Origin: Lujinxingiaceae bacterium
GTDB lineage: Bacteria; Myxococcota_A; Bradymonadia; Bradymonadales; Bradymonadaceae
DNA length: 64,000 nt
Assembly (NCBI GenBank): GCA_013697635.1
Contig: JACCWM010000211.1
Span: 1 to 64,000, forward strand
Reading direction: 5' to 3'
The notes under the pieces are model-generated. The model did no database searches. It was not told the origin of the DNA and saw only the letters and a program-made list of their open reading frames with translations. Numbering within the stretch: position 1 is the stretch's first letter; every line of letters begins with the position of its first letter. The position numbers and the translations under genes are program-made. This document shows, piece after piece, positions 46,362-57,111 of this stretch.

Positions 46362-47627
46362 ATGACCACAGCGAAGTTAAATCTTAACGGCAATGACTAC
46401 GAGTTTTCCGTTGTCACGGGCAGCGAGGGTGAGGTCGGCATCGACATCAAGTCGCTGCGCTCGGCGAGCGGCGCGATCACCCTCGATCCGGGCTACGGAA
46501 ACACGGGTTCTTGTGAGAGCGCCATCACCTTCATCGACGGTGAGGAAGGCATCCTTCGCTACCGCGGCTACCCGATCGAGGAGCTCGCCGAGCAGTCGAC
46601 CTTCGAGGAGGTGATGCATCTCTTGATTTACGGCCATCTGCCCAATGCCAGCGAGCTGCAAAGCTTCGAGGGCAAGCTCCAGGAGCAGGCCCACGTTCAC
46701 GAGGACGTCAAGCAGCTGATCGACGGCTTTCCGGCCAATGCTCACCCGATGGCCGTGATCAACGCTCTGGTTGCAGCGCTTCCGGGCTTTGAGTCCGATG
46801 CCAGCGACGACGAGCAGGACATCATCCGCCTGATCGCGCGCGTCAAGACGCTGGCTGCCTGGGCCTACCGGCGCTCGGCGGGCCTACCCTACGTGGCCTC
46901 GGCACCGGGCTTGAGCTACTCGGCGGACTTCATGCACATGATGTTCGGCAGCCAGGGCGCCAAGCCCAGCGTCTCGCCCGAGGTCGAGAGCGCGATCAAC
47001 AAGTTGCTGATCTTGCACGCCGACCACGAGCAAAACTGCAGCACCTCGACGGTGCGCATGGTCGGCAGCTCCGGGGCGACGCTGTACGCCGCGATCGCGG
47101 CCGGCATCGGCGCGCTTTCTGGCCCGCTGCACGGCGGCGCCAATCAGGCCGTGATCGAGATGCTCGACATGATCGACAAAGACGGCGGCGACCACGACAA
47201 GTACATGGCCATGGCCAAGGACAAGAGCTCGGGCTTTCGCCTGATGGGCTTTGGCCACCGCGTCTACAAGAACTTCGATCCACGCGCGCGCATCCTGAAG
47301 CGCTCGGCAGACAGTGTGCTCGAGGCCCTGGGCGTCAATGACCCGATGCTCAACATCGCCAAGCAGCTCGAGCAGGTCGCGTTGAGCGACTCGCACTTTG
47401 TCGACCGGCGCCTCTACCCCAACGTCGATTTCTACAGCGGCATCATCTACCGCGCTTTGAACATCCCCACCGAGATGTTCACCGTGATGTTCGTGCTCGG
47501 CCGGGTTCCTGGCTGGATCGCGCACTGGCGCGAGATGCGCCTTGATCCGACCACACGCATCCATCGCCCGCGCCAGATCTACACCGGGTCGACCAAGCGC
47601 TCGGTCGAGCGGCTCTCGGAGCGCTGA
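46362..47627 (+). CDS. gltA: citrate synthase
   Basis: This 421-residue type II citrate synthase condenses acetyl-CoA and oxaloacetate. Motifs include ITFIDGEEGILRYRGYPIEELAEQS, LNLLHADHEQ-like ILHADHEQNCSTSTVRMVGSSG (catalytic His), GPLHGGANQAVIEML, the MGFGHRVYKNFDPRA active-site segment, and FTVMFVLGRVPGWIAHWREM (catalytic Asp/Arg region). GGAG precedes ATG 46362. A perfect intrinsic terminator follows. Confidence 0.96.
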   Translation: MTTAKLNLNGNDYEFSVVTGSEGEVGIDIKSLRSASGAITLDPGYGNTGSCESAITFIDGEEGILRYRGYPIEELAEQSTFEEVMHLLIYGHLPNASELQSFEGKLQEQAHVHEDVKQLIDGFPANAHPMAVINALVAALPGFESDASDDEQDIIRLIARVKTLAAWAYRRSAGLPYVASAPGLSYSADFMHMMFGSQGAKPSVSPEVESAINKLLILHADHEQNCSTSTVRMVGSSGATLYAAIAAGIGALSGPLHGGANQAVIEMLDMIDKDGGDHDKYMAMAKDKSSGFRLMGFGHRVYKNFDPRARILKRSADSVLEALGVNDPMLNIAKQLEQVALSDSHFVDRRLYPNVDFYSGIIYRALNIPTEMFTVMFVLGRVPGWIAHWREMRLDPTTRIHRPRQIYTGSTKRSVERLSER

Positions 47628-47648
47628 GCGACAAAGGCCCTGAATTGA

Positions 47649-47683
47649 AAAACCCCGCAGGCTTTGAGCCTGCGGGGTTTTTT
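47649..47683. terminator. intrinsic terminator after gltA, likely bidirectional
   Basis: AAAACCCCGCAGGC, loop TTTGA, GCCTGCGGGGTTTTTT is a perfect 13-pair stem with T-tracts on both strands. It separates gltA from the convergent carboxyltransferase gene. Confidence 0.95.
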
Positions 47684-47700
47684 CGTTTCTAGTCAGGCGC

Positions 47701-49245
<1,545 letters not shown>

Positions 49246-49269
49246 CTCGCGCTCCGTGTTTTTGGCCTC

Positions 49270-50841
49270 TTAGGCCTTGGCCTTCTTGGTTTTCTTGGCC
49301 GGCTTCTCTTTTTTGGCGAGCGCGCGGTAGTAGGCTTCTTCGTATTGGATGGCCGATGTGGCCCAGGAGAAGTCCTCGCGCATGGCGCTGACCATCAGGG
49401 GGCGCCAGCGCCGGTAGTTGCGGTACATCTGGGAGGCGCGCGAGATCGCCTCGATCAGCGCCTCCTTGGTGTACTCGTGGAAGACAAAGCCCGAGCCCGT
49501 CTCGCCGTCTTTGCCCGCGTCGATGACCGTGTCGGCCAGGCCTCCGGTGGCATGCACGATCGGCAGCGTGCCGTAGCGCATCGCGTAGATCTGGGTCAGT
49601 CCGCAGGGCTCGAAGCGGCTGGGAATGAGCAGCATGTCGGCGCCGGCCTGGATCTTGTGGGCCTTCTCCTCGCTGTAGCCGAGGTTGACCGCGACGCGAC
49701 GCGGGTATCTCTTGGCCAGACGCTCGAGTGACTTGGTGTACTCGTTGTTTCCATCGCCAAGCACGACGAACTGGAAGCCCTGCTGCTCGTCCTCAAAGCC
49801 TGCGAGCAGCTCCTCGAGGGCGGGGATCAGGATATCGAGACCCTTTTGCTCGGTCAGCCGGCTGATCATGGCCAGCGTGGGCAGGGTGGGGCGAATCGGC
49901 AGGCCGAACTCGTGTTGCAGCTCGGCCTTGTTGCGACGCTTGCCGTTGAGCTCCTCGATGTTGTAGCGCACCGGGATGTAGCGATCGACGGTGGGGCCCC
50001 AGATGCTGTAGTCGGCGCCGTTGAGGATGCCGACCAGATCGCCGGCGCGGCCCTTGAGCGCGTCGTGCAGCCCAAAGCCCTTGTCTTCGGTCTGAATCTC
50101 CTTGGCGTAGGTCGGGCTAACAGCAGTGATCACATCGGCGTGCAAGATCGCGGACTTGAGGAAATTGACCTTGCCCTCCTCGTCGAGCAGCTCGTCGGTC
50201 GACTCAAAGCGCTTGGGCAGCCCTGTGGCCTTGAAGGCCGCCTTGTCGAAGCTTCCCTGGTAGGCCAGGTTGTGCAGCGTCAGCACCGTGGCGACCTGAT
50301 CGAGCTCACCTTCGTAGTAATAGTCTTTGTAGACCGGGGCGAGCGCGGTGTGCCAGTCGTTGCAGTGGATCACCTCGACGGGCAGGTTGAGCTGGCGAGC
50401 GAACTCGACGACTGCGCGGCTAAAGAAGGCAAAGCGCTCGGCGTTGTCCTCGAAATTCTTGTCTTCGTAGCCGTAGAGGCCGTCGCGCCCGAAGAACTCT
50501 TCGTTCTCCAGAAAGAAGACGCTCACGCCACCCTCGATGCGCGCCTCCCAGATCGTGCACTCGACCTTGGCCTGGCTCTTGGCGCGCCTGGGCACCTCGA
50601 GCGGGCGCAGTCGGCGCGCAAGGCGCATCGCCTCCGGGTCGAGGTGCTTGTAGAGCGGGGTGAAGATCGCCACGTTGTGGCCGCGTTTGGCAAGCGCCTT
50701 GGGCAGGCTGGCTGCGACATCGGCCAAACCGCCCGTCTTGGAGAAAGGCACGACTTCGCTCGATGCGAAGACGATGCTCAGCTTGCGCGGTGCGCTGTCA
50801 GGTCGAGTGTCGGTGGTCTTGACGAGCTTGGACAGATCCAT
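49270..50841 (-). CDS. glgA: glycogen synthase
   Basis: This 523-residue GT5 enzyme elongates glycogen from ADP- or UDP-glucose. The N-terminal substrate loop SSEVVPFSKTGGLADVAASLP carries the KxGG motif, and the C-domain has FEPCGLTQIYAMRYGTLPIVHATGGLADTV with the conserved acidic residue. A Lys-rich tail (KKEKPAKKTKKAKA) is an unusual addition. It starts 5 bases after galT, which suggests one transcript for sugar-nucleotide and storage-glucan metabolism. Confidence 0.94.
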   Translation of the reverse strand: MDLSKLVKTTDTRPDSAPRKLSIVFASSEVVPFSKTGGLADVAASLPKALAKRGHNVAIFTPLYKHLDPEAMRLARRLRPLEVPRRAKSQAKVECTIWEARIEGGVSVFFLENEEFFGRDGLYGYEDKNFEDNAERFAFFSRAVVEFARQLNLPVEVIHCNDWHTALAPVYKDYYYEGELDQVATVLTLHNLAYQGSFDKAAFKATGLPKRFESTDELLDEEGKVNFLKSAILHADVITAVSPTYAKEIQTEDKGFGLHDALKGRAGDLVGILNGADYSIWGPTVDRYIPVRYNIEELNGKRRNKAELQHEFGLPIRPTLPTLAMISRLTEQKGLDILIPALEELLAGFEDEQQGFQFVVLGDGNNEYTKSLERLAKRYPRRVAVNLGYSEEKAHKIQAGADMLLIPSRFEPCGLTQIYAMRYGTLPIVHATGGLADTVIDAGKDGETGSGFVFHEYTKEALIEAISRASQMYRNYRRWRPLMVSAMREDFSWATSAIQYEEAYYRALAKKEKPAKKTKKAKA

Positions 50842-50846
50842 TTCGT

Positions 50847-51845
50847 TTACCCTATTTCAATATCGCGTAGATGCTGTGCAGCGGTTTCCGAAGGCGTCGG
50901 GTTGATGTGAAACCCTGAGGCCCATTCAAAGCCCGCGACTGTGTTGAGCTTGGGGATGAGTTCGATGTGCCAGTGGTAGTGAGCCACGTTTTCGTGAACA
51001 AAGGGCGCCGAGTGCAGCATCAAGTTGAATGCCGGCTGGTCGAGCGCGATGTTGAGTTTTTTGATCACGACGCGCAGCGCGTCGGCTGTGGCGTCGTAGA
51101 TTTGTTGCGTTCCGGCTTCGTACCACGGCTCGTGGCGACGCGGAAGGATCCATACCTCAAAAGGGAAGCGCGAGGCAAACGGCGCGAAGGCCACGACGTG
51201 AGCGTTTTCGTGCACGATGCGAACGCCGCTCTCGAGCTCTTGTCGCAGCATGTCGCAAAACACGCAGCGCTCGCGAAACTCGAAGTAGCGCTGGGCGCCG
51301 TCGAGCTCCTCCTGGAGCCGCTGAGGCACGACGGGCAGGGCGATGAGCTGGCTGTGGACGTGCTCGAGGGTGGCGCCGGCTTCCGCACCCTGGTTCTTGA
51401 AGATCATCACGCACTTTAGACGCGCGTCCTTGCGCAAATCGACAATGCGGTCGCGCCAGGCCCACAAGACCGTGCTGATCTCGCTCACCGACAGTGAGGA
51501 GAAGTCGATGACGTGATCGGGCGACTCGATGATCACCTCGTGGGCGCCGATGCCCTCCATGGTGTCGTACATGCCGTCGCCACGCATCTCGAGTGAGCCC
51601 TCCACGCGCAGCGCCGGGTACTTGTTGGGCACGACGCGCACGTTCCAGCGCTTGGCGCTCTGAGCCGCCGCATCGCGGTAGACACAGATCTCGCGGGGCG
51701 TGGCGTCCTCGTTACCCGCACAAAACGGGCAGAAGCTCGACTCGAGCGATTGACGCTCGACCTTGTAGTCGCGCGGGCGCTTGGCGCGCTCGGTGGCGAT
51801 GATCACCCACTGATTGGTGACCGGATTCTTGCGAAGGACTGGCAT
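50847..51845 (-). CDS. galT: galactose-1-phosphate uridylyltransferase
   Basis: This 332-residue HIT-fold enzyme exchanges UMP between UDP-glucose and galactose-1-phosphate. The N-terminus has LRKNPVTNQWVIIATERAKRP and the zinc pair SFCPFCAGNEDATP. The active-site motif is EHVHSQL, in place of the usual HPHxQ, with the UMP-accepting His kept, preceded by NQGAEAGATL. The C-half has HIELIPKLNTVAGFEWASG. ATG 51845 was chosen; a longer frame to 51923 looks non-homologous. glgA lies immediately downstream. Confidence 0.9.
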   Translation of the reverse strand: MPVLRKNPVTNQWVIIATERAKRPRDYKVERQSLESSFCPFCAGNEDATPREICVYRDAAAQSAKRWNVRVVPNKYPALRVEGSLEMRGDGMYDTMEGIGAHEVIIESPDHVIDFSSLSVSEISTVLWAWRDRIVDLRKDARLKCVMIFKNQGAEAGATLEHVHSQLIALPVVPQRLQEELDGAQRYFEFRERCVFCDMLRQELESGVRIVHENAHVVAFAPFASRFPFEVWILPRRHEPWYEAGTQQIYDATADALRVVIKKLNIALDQPAFNLMLHSAPFVHENVAHYHWHIELIPKLNTVAGFEWASGFHINPTPSETAAQHLRDIEIG

Positions 51846-51958
51846 GTGGAAGGCTCGAGAGGGCAGTGCGTCGACTTCAGCCTCGAACAAGTACAAATCG
51901 AGGGTGCGAGCGTGGACGCGCACATTAGTCGAAGGGAGCGTGGGCCGTCAACCGCGCC

Positions 51959-52150
51959 TCAATCGAGCTTCTTGAGGTTCTTCTCCAGTTCGCGAAGGGC
52001 TTTGGCCGCCTGGTCGAGCTTTTCGATCTCGTCGCGTTTCTCGTGGATGCTCAGCGCAATGTGGTCGCGTTGGCGTTCGAGTTGAACAAGCTTCTTCTCG
52101 GCGCTCTTGATGATTTCTTCGAGTGAACCTTGGCGCGCTTTCTTGGACAT
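51959..52150 (-). CDS. small coiled-coil protein (63 aa)
   Basis: ATG 52150 opens a 63-residue charged protein, almost all heptad-like helix (SLEEIIKSAEKKLVQLERQRDHIALSIHEKRDEIEKLD). No domain is recognised. It follows the winged-helix-like gene at 52214 by about 60 bases on the same strand, so both may be expressed together. Confidence 0.55.
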   Translation of the reverse strand: MSKKARQGSLEEIIKSAEKKLVQLERQRDHIALSIHEKRDEIEKLDQAAKALRELEKNLKKLD

Positions 52151-52213
52151 AGTTTGCTTCCAAAACATGAGGGAGTTGCATTAAAAAAAGAGCGAGAGCT
52201 ATCGTCGATCAAT

Positions 52214-52681
52214 TCAGCGCACGAGCTCCCAGCGGCCACGATCGACCTTGTTGACCAGACCTTCGTCTTGCAAGGTCGTCATCAAGGCATAGGTGTAGCT
52301 GCGCATCCCGTCGCTGAGCTCCCCCTCGATTTCGCGCAATTGTTTGAGCACTTCGGCGGTGCGAAAGTTCGCGTTACGCTGGCCCAGCGTGCGGCAGATG
52401 TCTTCAATCTGGTCTCGCCTCGCACCGCGCGATGGACGCCCGCTCTGCGGGTTGACCTCGAGCGCATCCGATGGCGTGCTACGCGGCCTACCGCGCCGCT
52501 TGGGCGCGAAGACGCCCACGCCCAACGCTGTGCGAAGCGCGTCGAGCGCCTGGCGCGCTTCGGCGGTTTGAAGATCGTATTGTTTGTGGCGCGCCTCGAG
52601 CTCACCGAGCTCGGCTTTGTGTTGTTTGGAAGCGGCTTCGAGGAGGAGGATTTCATCTGAAAAACTAATGATTTTAGTCAT
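52214..52681 (-). CDS. coiled-coil/AT-hook protein with winged-helix-like C-domain
   Basis: This 155-residue protein has an N-terminal coiled coil (about 8-50), a basic AT-hook-like KRRGRPRS at about 60, a second basic patch (GRPSRGARRDQ), and a C-terminal region of about 70 residues (RTAEVLKQLREIEGELSDGMRSYTYALMTTLQDEGLVNKVDRGRWELV) that reads like a winged helix with a final wing. It is probably a DNA-binding protein; its targets are unknown. The start is ATG 52681. Confidence 0.6.
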   Translation of the reverse strand: MTKIISFSDEILLLEAASKQHKAELGELEARHKQYDLQTAEARQALDALRTALGVGVFAPKRRGRPRSTPSDALEVNPQSGRPSRGARRDQIEDICRTLGQRNANFRTAEVLKQLREIEGELSDGMRSYTYALMTTLQDEGLVNKVDRGRWELVR

Positions 52682-52823
52682 GATCGCTCAACATAGAGTT
52701 TCAATGAAAGTCATGTTTCAAAACATATACAAACGGCTACTTCATACCGCTGTATGATGTTCCCTGTCAAACGACCATTCGCAATCATCATAGCATTGCT
52801 AACAATCTATGGCGCCTGGCGTT

Positions 52824-53519
52824 TCAGTGGTTGGCCAGCGCGTCGTGTAGCTCGCGGGCGTGTTTCCATTGAAAGCGGCCACGAAGTAGCATGAAGACGC
52901 GATTGTAGCTTTGCGACCACTCTTGGAGCAGCTCGATGTCGTAGGCGTCGAACTCGCGGCGCAGGCCGGCGCGCTCGGTGAGCACGAAGCAAGCATCGCC
53001 GTGGGTCATGGCGATCGCGTCGCGCTCGGCCACGAATGGGTCGATCGCGTAGGCCATGCCCAGTGATTCGGCGAAGTCGCGCGTGTCCTCGACCGGCCAC
53101 ATGCCTTCGCTCTCCCAGATCACGACGGCCTTCTGGGTGTTGGCCAGCTCTTTGGCAAAAGCGCTGATCAGGGCGCGGTTGGAAGGGTTGGGAGAGAAGG
53201 ACAGGGGCGTCTTGAGATAGATCGCGCGCGCGGCAAGGGCGTGGGCGCTCTCGAGGGTGCTTTGCCAACCTTTGCGCACGCGATCGTCGAGCTCGCTCTT
53301 GTTGGCGTCGCCCAGGCGCACAAGGCCGCCGGAGACCGCCTCGTCGACGTGCAAGACGAAGGCAAAGCCTTTGGGCGAGTCGACGCGCCAGCGATTGAGC
53401 GTCTCGGTGGTCGGTCGCTTCTCGTAGCCTGAGAGTTTGAGTTCAACGGCGTTACAGAGCGCGAAGTAGCGACCCCAGCCCCGAGGGACGTGGTCGCAGC
53501 CATAATAGATTTTGGTCAT
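52824..53519 (-). CDS. DUF72 family protein
   Basis: This 231-residue protein begins TKIYYGCDHVPRGWGRYFALCNAVELKLSGYEKRPTTETLNRW, followed by SPKGFAFVLHVDEAV. This matches the DUF72/YecE barrel outline (N-terminal Gly-x-x-x-x-Trp, VE, then W...P.F.F). The middle reads AIYLKTPLSFSPNPSNRALI and the end YDIELLQEWSQSYNRVFMLLRGRFQ. The enzymatic role of DUF72 proteins is unknown. The upstream neighbour is the 1148-residue kinase-like protein, with 18 bases between. Confidence 0.65.
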   Translation of the reverse strand: MTKIYYGCDHVPRGWGRYFALCNAVELKLSGYEKRPTTETLNRWRVDSPKGFAFVLHVDEAVSGGLVRLGDANKSELDDRVRKGWQSTLESAHALAARAIYLKTPLSFSPNPSNRALISAFAKELANTQKAVVIWESEGMWPVEDTRDFAESLGMAYAIDPFVAERDAIAMTHGDACFVLTERAGLRREFDAYDIELLQEWSQSYNRVFMLLRGRFQWKHARELHDALANH

Positions 53520-53537
53520 TTTTGTGTGCCGGTCGTG

Positions 53538-56500
53538 TCAATCAAAGGGGAAAACGGCTTCTTGCCCATGGCGAGCCACCAACTCGTCGACGCGCGCGAG
53601 CATCTGGCGACGCTGGCTCCAGAACACGTCGAGTTTGACGCGTTCGACGCCACTGGGCTTGCCAAAGAGTACAGGGTTGGCGAGCTCGGGCGAGAGCGCG
53701 CGAATGGCGGCCACCGTACTGCGGCTGAAACGGCTCGTCCACTCGAAACGCCCGAGCACGCGGCGAGAGGCGCGCGGCTGGAAGGTGGCCCCGTTCTCGC
53801 TGGAGACGAACTGGCCCGAAGCAAAGGGGTTGGCCTGGCCGTAGCTGTCCGGGGTGTTGTTGAAGCGATTCCAATTGTTGGTCAGATAGTCGAACACCAG
53901 CAGGCTCGAGAGCTGGGCCGCCAGATGGCGCGTCGAAGCACCGCCTTGCTGGGCGAGTATCGCCTTGTGGGCGCTGCCATCACCGAAACTCGCCAGGCGC
54001 TCGTGGGCGGCCTCGAAGCTCTGGTCGAGCGCGCTGAAATCGGAGCCGGGCGCGAGCCACTCGCGCCACAAGGGCGTCATCTCGATCGGCCAGGGTGCGG
54101 CGTCTGTGACGGCCTCTTGAAGGGCGCCGTTGAGGAATTCGCCGGTCCAGACAAAGCTCGCTTCCAGGGGATGTTTGGTGCCACCCTGAGCGCCAATGAT
54201 TCGCTCCCAATCGGCGCGCGCGATCTTGGCTGGCTGTGTTTTGGGCACGCGAAACCCACAGGTGACGAGCTCGCAGAAGCGATACGCTGCCACCTCGGAG
54301 CGCAGCTCGTCTTCGAAGCCTTGTTGCACGGGCTTGAAGACAAAACGCTCGCCTCCAGCATGTGTGAGCATCACGTGGCCACGCTTGCCAAGCGCGATCA
54401 CTCGCGCGCTGGTGATGTTCATGGTGGCGACAGCATCGATGGGTACGTGGCTGTTGAGCTCGTCGTCGTCACGAATGCTTTGCTCGAAGAGCGCCACGAA
54501 GGCCTCTTTGGGCTCGAGGTTGGCCAGGCCAAAGGCGGCCACGGTGCGGGCTTGAGCCGGGCGCCTGGCAGCGAGCAGCAACCTGGCCGCCTCGGTGCTC
54601 GCCAGGTGATCGCGCGAGCCGGCTTTCCATGCGGCGAACAAATCGACCTCGACCTTCGGCTTGGGCGCCTGCTCGCCCACGACAAGCAGGTCGACCGGGG
54701 CGGCTTTGGCGTCGCCTCCATTTGCAACAATTGGCTCGGCGACCGCTACGGCCTCGAGCTTGAGCATAGGTTTGGCAGCGGGCTCGTCGGCCAGACCGAG
54801 CATCGATTGGCCGACGGGCGAAAGCGCGAACACGACGGCGCCAATGACTCCCAAAAGCGCCACGATGGCCACGGTGCGCCCTCGTTTGGGGGCTTCGACG
54901 TTCTGCTCGACCAGAGGCGGTGGCGCCGGGTCGAATTTCAGCGCGACCTTGGGCTTGGCCAAAGCCTTTGGCGCAGCCTCTTCTGGGGGTTTTGCTGGGG
55001 GGGGGGCCGGGGCTTTGACCAGCTTCGGCGCCACGAGCGGCGCGCTGGCGGCCACTTTGAGCGGGGCGGCCACTTTGAGCGGGGCGGCAGGCTCGTCGTC
55101 GAAGAGATCGTCACCCGGCAGCGCTTCGCCGTCGAATGCGTCCATGACGTCGTTCTCGGCCAGCACAGGCGGCACAGCCGACTTCGCGGCGGGCAGATTG
55201 TCCAGTGCAGGCACGCCCGGCTTAGCGGCGGGCAGATTGTCCAGTGCAGGCACGGCCGGCCTGGCGGGCAGATCATCGTGGTACTCCCGCGTATTGGTGA
55301 TGCGCGAGAGCAGATCGTGTGCCTCAACTGCCAGACGGCGGCGCAGCTCCTCGAAGACCGGGTGCTGGCTTACTGGCATCCAGTCGCCGTCGGCTTCGGC
55401 GATCTCTTCGGCGCCGAGCAGCACACCGCCCTTGATCAGTTGAATGAGGCCCTCCTTGTCGACCGGTTCATAGACGATGTTCTCGATGCGCAGGCGAAAG
55501 TCTCCGCGACCAAGGACTTGCTGAATCTCGGCCGTGGCCAGCCGAATAAAACCACTGCCTCGATTTTCTGAGGCCGCCAGCTCGATATCGAAGCCGTCCT
55601 TGCGTTGGCGAAGTCGCGCCAGCATCGACTGGGAGGTGTTCTTGCCCGATTTGTCCGACACGGTGGTCATCGGGCCGCGGTCTCTGCCGGATTGTGGGCC
55701 AGGCTTGGGCAGCGCGGCAAAGAGACCGTCATGGCTGGTCGAAGCAGCGGGCTCGCTGGCGTCGGGCGCGGCCAGCAGTATGTGCGGCTTAGGAATCGAC
55801 GTCTCGCTGGAGCGATCGACGATCGCTGCAAGCTCGTCATCGGAGATGTCGACGGCCAAGGACGAAGCCTGGGGTCGGGGATGCGCCGGCAGCGATATTT
55901 TTCGCTCACCAGGCACCGCAGCAGCCGGGGCGTCGTCCTCCGGGCGCGATTTTCGTTGTTCTTGTGCGCGCTTGAACAATCTGGCAAGCGACGACTCGCC
56001 GGGCACAGGAGCTTGGTCCACGGGCGCCGGCGACTCCGCGGTTTTGTCGTCAACCGGAGCGTCCACGCCGCCGGCATCGTAGGCCTCGCTGACGATGTCG
56101 CCGTTGGAAACCATTGCATCGTCCGATGATGGTTGATCCTTGAGCTTGGCGCGGGCCTTGGAAAGAATCATGGACTTTTGCGCCTTTTCCAGCGGCGCGC
56201 TGGGCGGCTGGTCCATGGACGATCCAGGCTTGGCTTTGGGTTTCTCGGAGGTCTCGCGCAGGTGAACGTCGCCTTTGGCAACCCCAGGGCCACTTTGCGT
56301 GCCGATCGCCGCCGTTGGGGCGAAGGGCGTGGGGAGGTGCCTGGTCGCCTCGCTGTCCGGGCGCTTTCGCTCGACGGTTGGATCGACAAGCCCGGTCACA
56401 GCAGGCGCGGTCTTACCCGCAAAATCTTCAGCCTCACTTGCCACGCTCTCTTCGTGCGCGATGAAGTCTTGCAGCAAGGACTCTTTGAGCGCTGCGGTCT

Positions 56501-56984
56501 TCTCATGAAGAGCCGAGCGATCGAAAGGATTGGCGAACGGCACTTTGGTCGTGTCGCCGTCGGGGTTCAGCCAACCCGCGGCGATGTCGGGCGAATGCCC
56601 GGGAAAGCCGTTGAAGGTCGATTTGACCGCGTCTTGTTGACTCGAGCCGCCCAGCGAGAGCTTCTCGAGGCGGCGAATCGCGTCCTCTGACGCGTCGTCG
56701 AGCACGACTGAGGGCAGCATCTTGGCTTTGGCCGTGTCCTCCCTGTGCCCAAAACTGTGCGCAAAGCCCGCCTCGGCGTGCCTGAAATCCACCTGCGCGT
56801 TGGCGTTGGCGCCGGATTTGTCCGCGGACCGACGATGGGCATCGATAGGAATATCGACAAAGCACTTAGGGCAAGGGACGGTGCCCTCGGGAAGCTGTCC
56901 GTTTTTTGGCTTGAGCCGAAAAAAAGAGCTACATCCTGGGCACTTTACTTCGACGGCTTCGGGAGCGTGTTCTCCCATGAACAT
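53538..56984 (-). CDS. membrane protein with zinc-ribbon, GYF-like domain and FAM20-like kinase domain (1148 aa)
   Basis: This large protein has a layered build. Residues about 13-45 form a zinc ribbon (VKCPGCSSFF...VPCPKCFVDIPI). Residues about 50-470 are a low-complexity, mostly disordered linker. Residues about 470-560 resemble a GYF-type module (LIQLIKGGVLLGAEEIAEADGDWMPVSQHP). Then come Pro/Ala repeats, one membrane span at about 700-725 (TVAIVALLGVIGAVVFALS), and from about 850 a domain similar to FAM20/PI4K-like kinases: ERFVFKPVQQGFEDELRSEV, LVFDYLTNNWNRFNN, SSENGATF. Where FAM20C has Asp in GNMDR and DNG, this protein has NNWNR and SENG. It may be an extracytoplasmic kinase or a pseudokinase. 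Start ATG 56984 (or 56978). Confidence 0.7.
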   Translation of the reverse strand: MFMGEHAPEAVEVKCPGCSSFFRLKPKNGQLPEGTVPCPKCFVDIPIDAHRRSADKSGANANAQVDFRHAEAGFAHSFGHREDTAKAKMLPSVVLDDASEDAIRRLEKLSLGGSSQQDAVKSTFNGFPGHSPDIAAGWLNPDGDTTKVPFANPFDRSALHEKTAALKESLLQDFIAHEESVASEAEDFAGKTAPAVTGLVDPTVERKRPDSEATRHLPTPFAPTAAIGTQSGPGVAKGDVHLRETSEKPKAKPGSSMDQPPSAPLEKAQKSMILSKARAKLKDQPSSDDAMVSNGDIVSEAYDAGGVDAPVDDKTAESPAPVDQAPVPGESSLARLFKRAQEQRKSRPEDDAPAAAVPGERKISLPAHPRPQASSLAVDISDDELAAIVDRSSETSIPKPHILLAAPDASEPAASTSHDGLFAALPKPGPQSGRDRGPMTTVSDKSGKNTSQSMLARLRQRKDGFDIELAASENRGSGFIRLATAEIQQVLGRGDFRLRIENIVYEPVDKEGLIQLIKGGVLLGAEEIAEADGDWMPVSQHPVFEELRRRLAVEAHDLLSRITNTREYHDDLPARPAVPALDNLPAAKPGVPALDNLPAAKSAVPPVLAENDVMDAFDGEALPGDDLFDDEPAAPLKVAAPLKVAASAPLVAPKLVKAPAPPPAKPPEEAAPKALAKPKVALKFDPAPPPLVEQNVEAPKRGRTVAIVALLGVIGAVVFALSPVGQSMLGLADEPAAKPMLKLEAVAVAEPIVANGGDAKAAPVDLLVVGEQAPKPKVEVDLFAAWKAGSRDHLASTEAARLLLAARRPAQARTVAAFGLANLEPKEAFVALFEQSIRDDDELNSHVPIDAVATMNITSARVIALGKRGHVMLTHAGGERFVFKPVQQGFEDELRSEVAAYRFCELVTCGFRVPKTQPAKIARADWERIIGAQGGTKHPLEASFVWTGEFLNGALQEAVTDAAPWPIEMTPLWREWLAPGSDFSALDQSFEAAHERLASFGDGSAHKAILAQQGGASTRHLAAQLSSLLVFDYLTNNWNRFNNTPDSYGQANPFASGQFVSSENGATFQPRASRRVLGRFEWTSRFSRSTVAAIRALSPELANPVLFGKPSGVERVKLDVFWSQRRQMLARVDELVARHGQEAVFPFD
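55186..55254 (-). repeat. 30-base tandem direct repeat within the kinase-like gene
   Basis: A 30-base unit is repeated at 55186-55215 and 55225-55254 (39-base period) and codes for VPALDNLPAA-type peptide repeats. A separate 18-base period repeat (GGCCACTTTGAGCGGG core) occurs at 55048-55084. These could vary in copy number. Confidence 0.75.
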
Positions 56985-57111
56985 CCACTCGTGGGAAGGA
57001 TTGTACAGGCTACTGCTTCGGTTGTTTCTCGTGTCGTACTCTACACGACATAGCTGGCAGGCTCAATCAATTAGACACGCACGATCACAATGGGTGAACT
57101 AGCGGCTTTGC

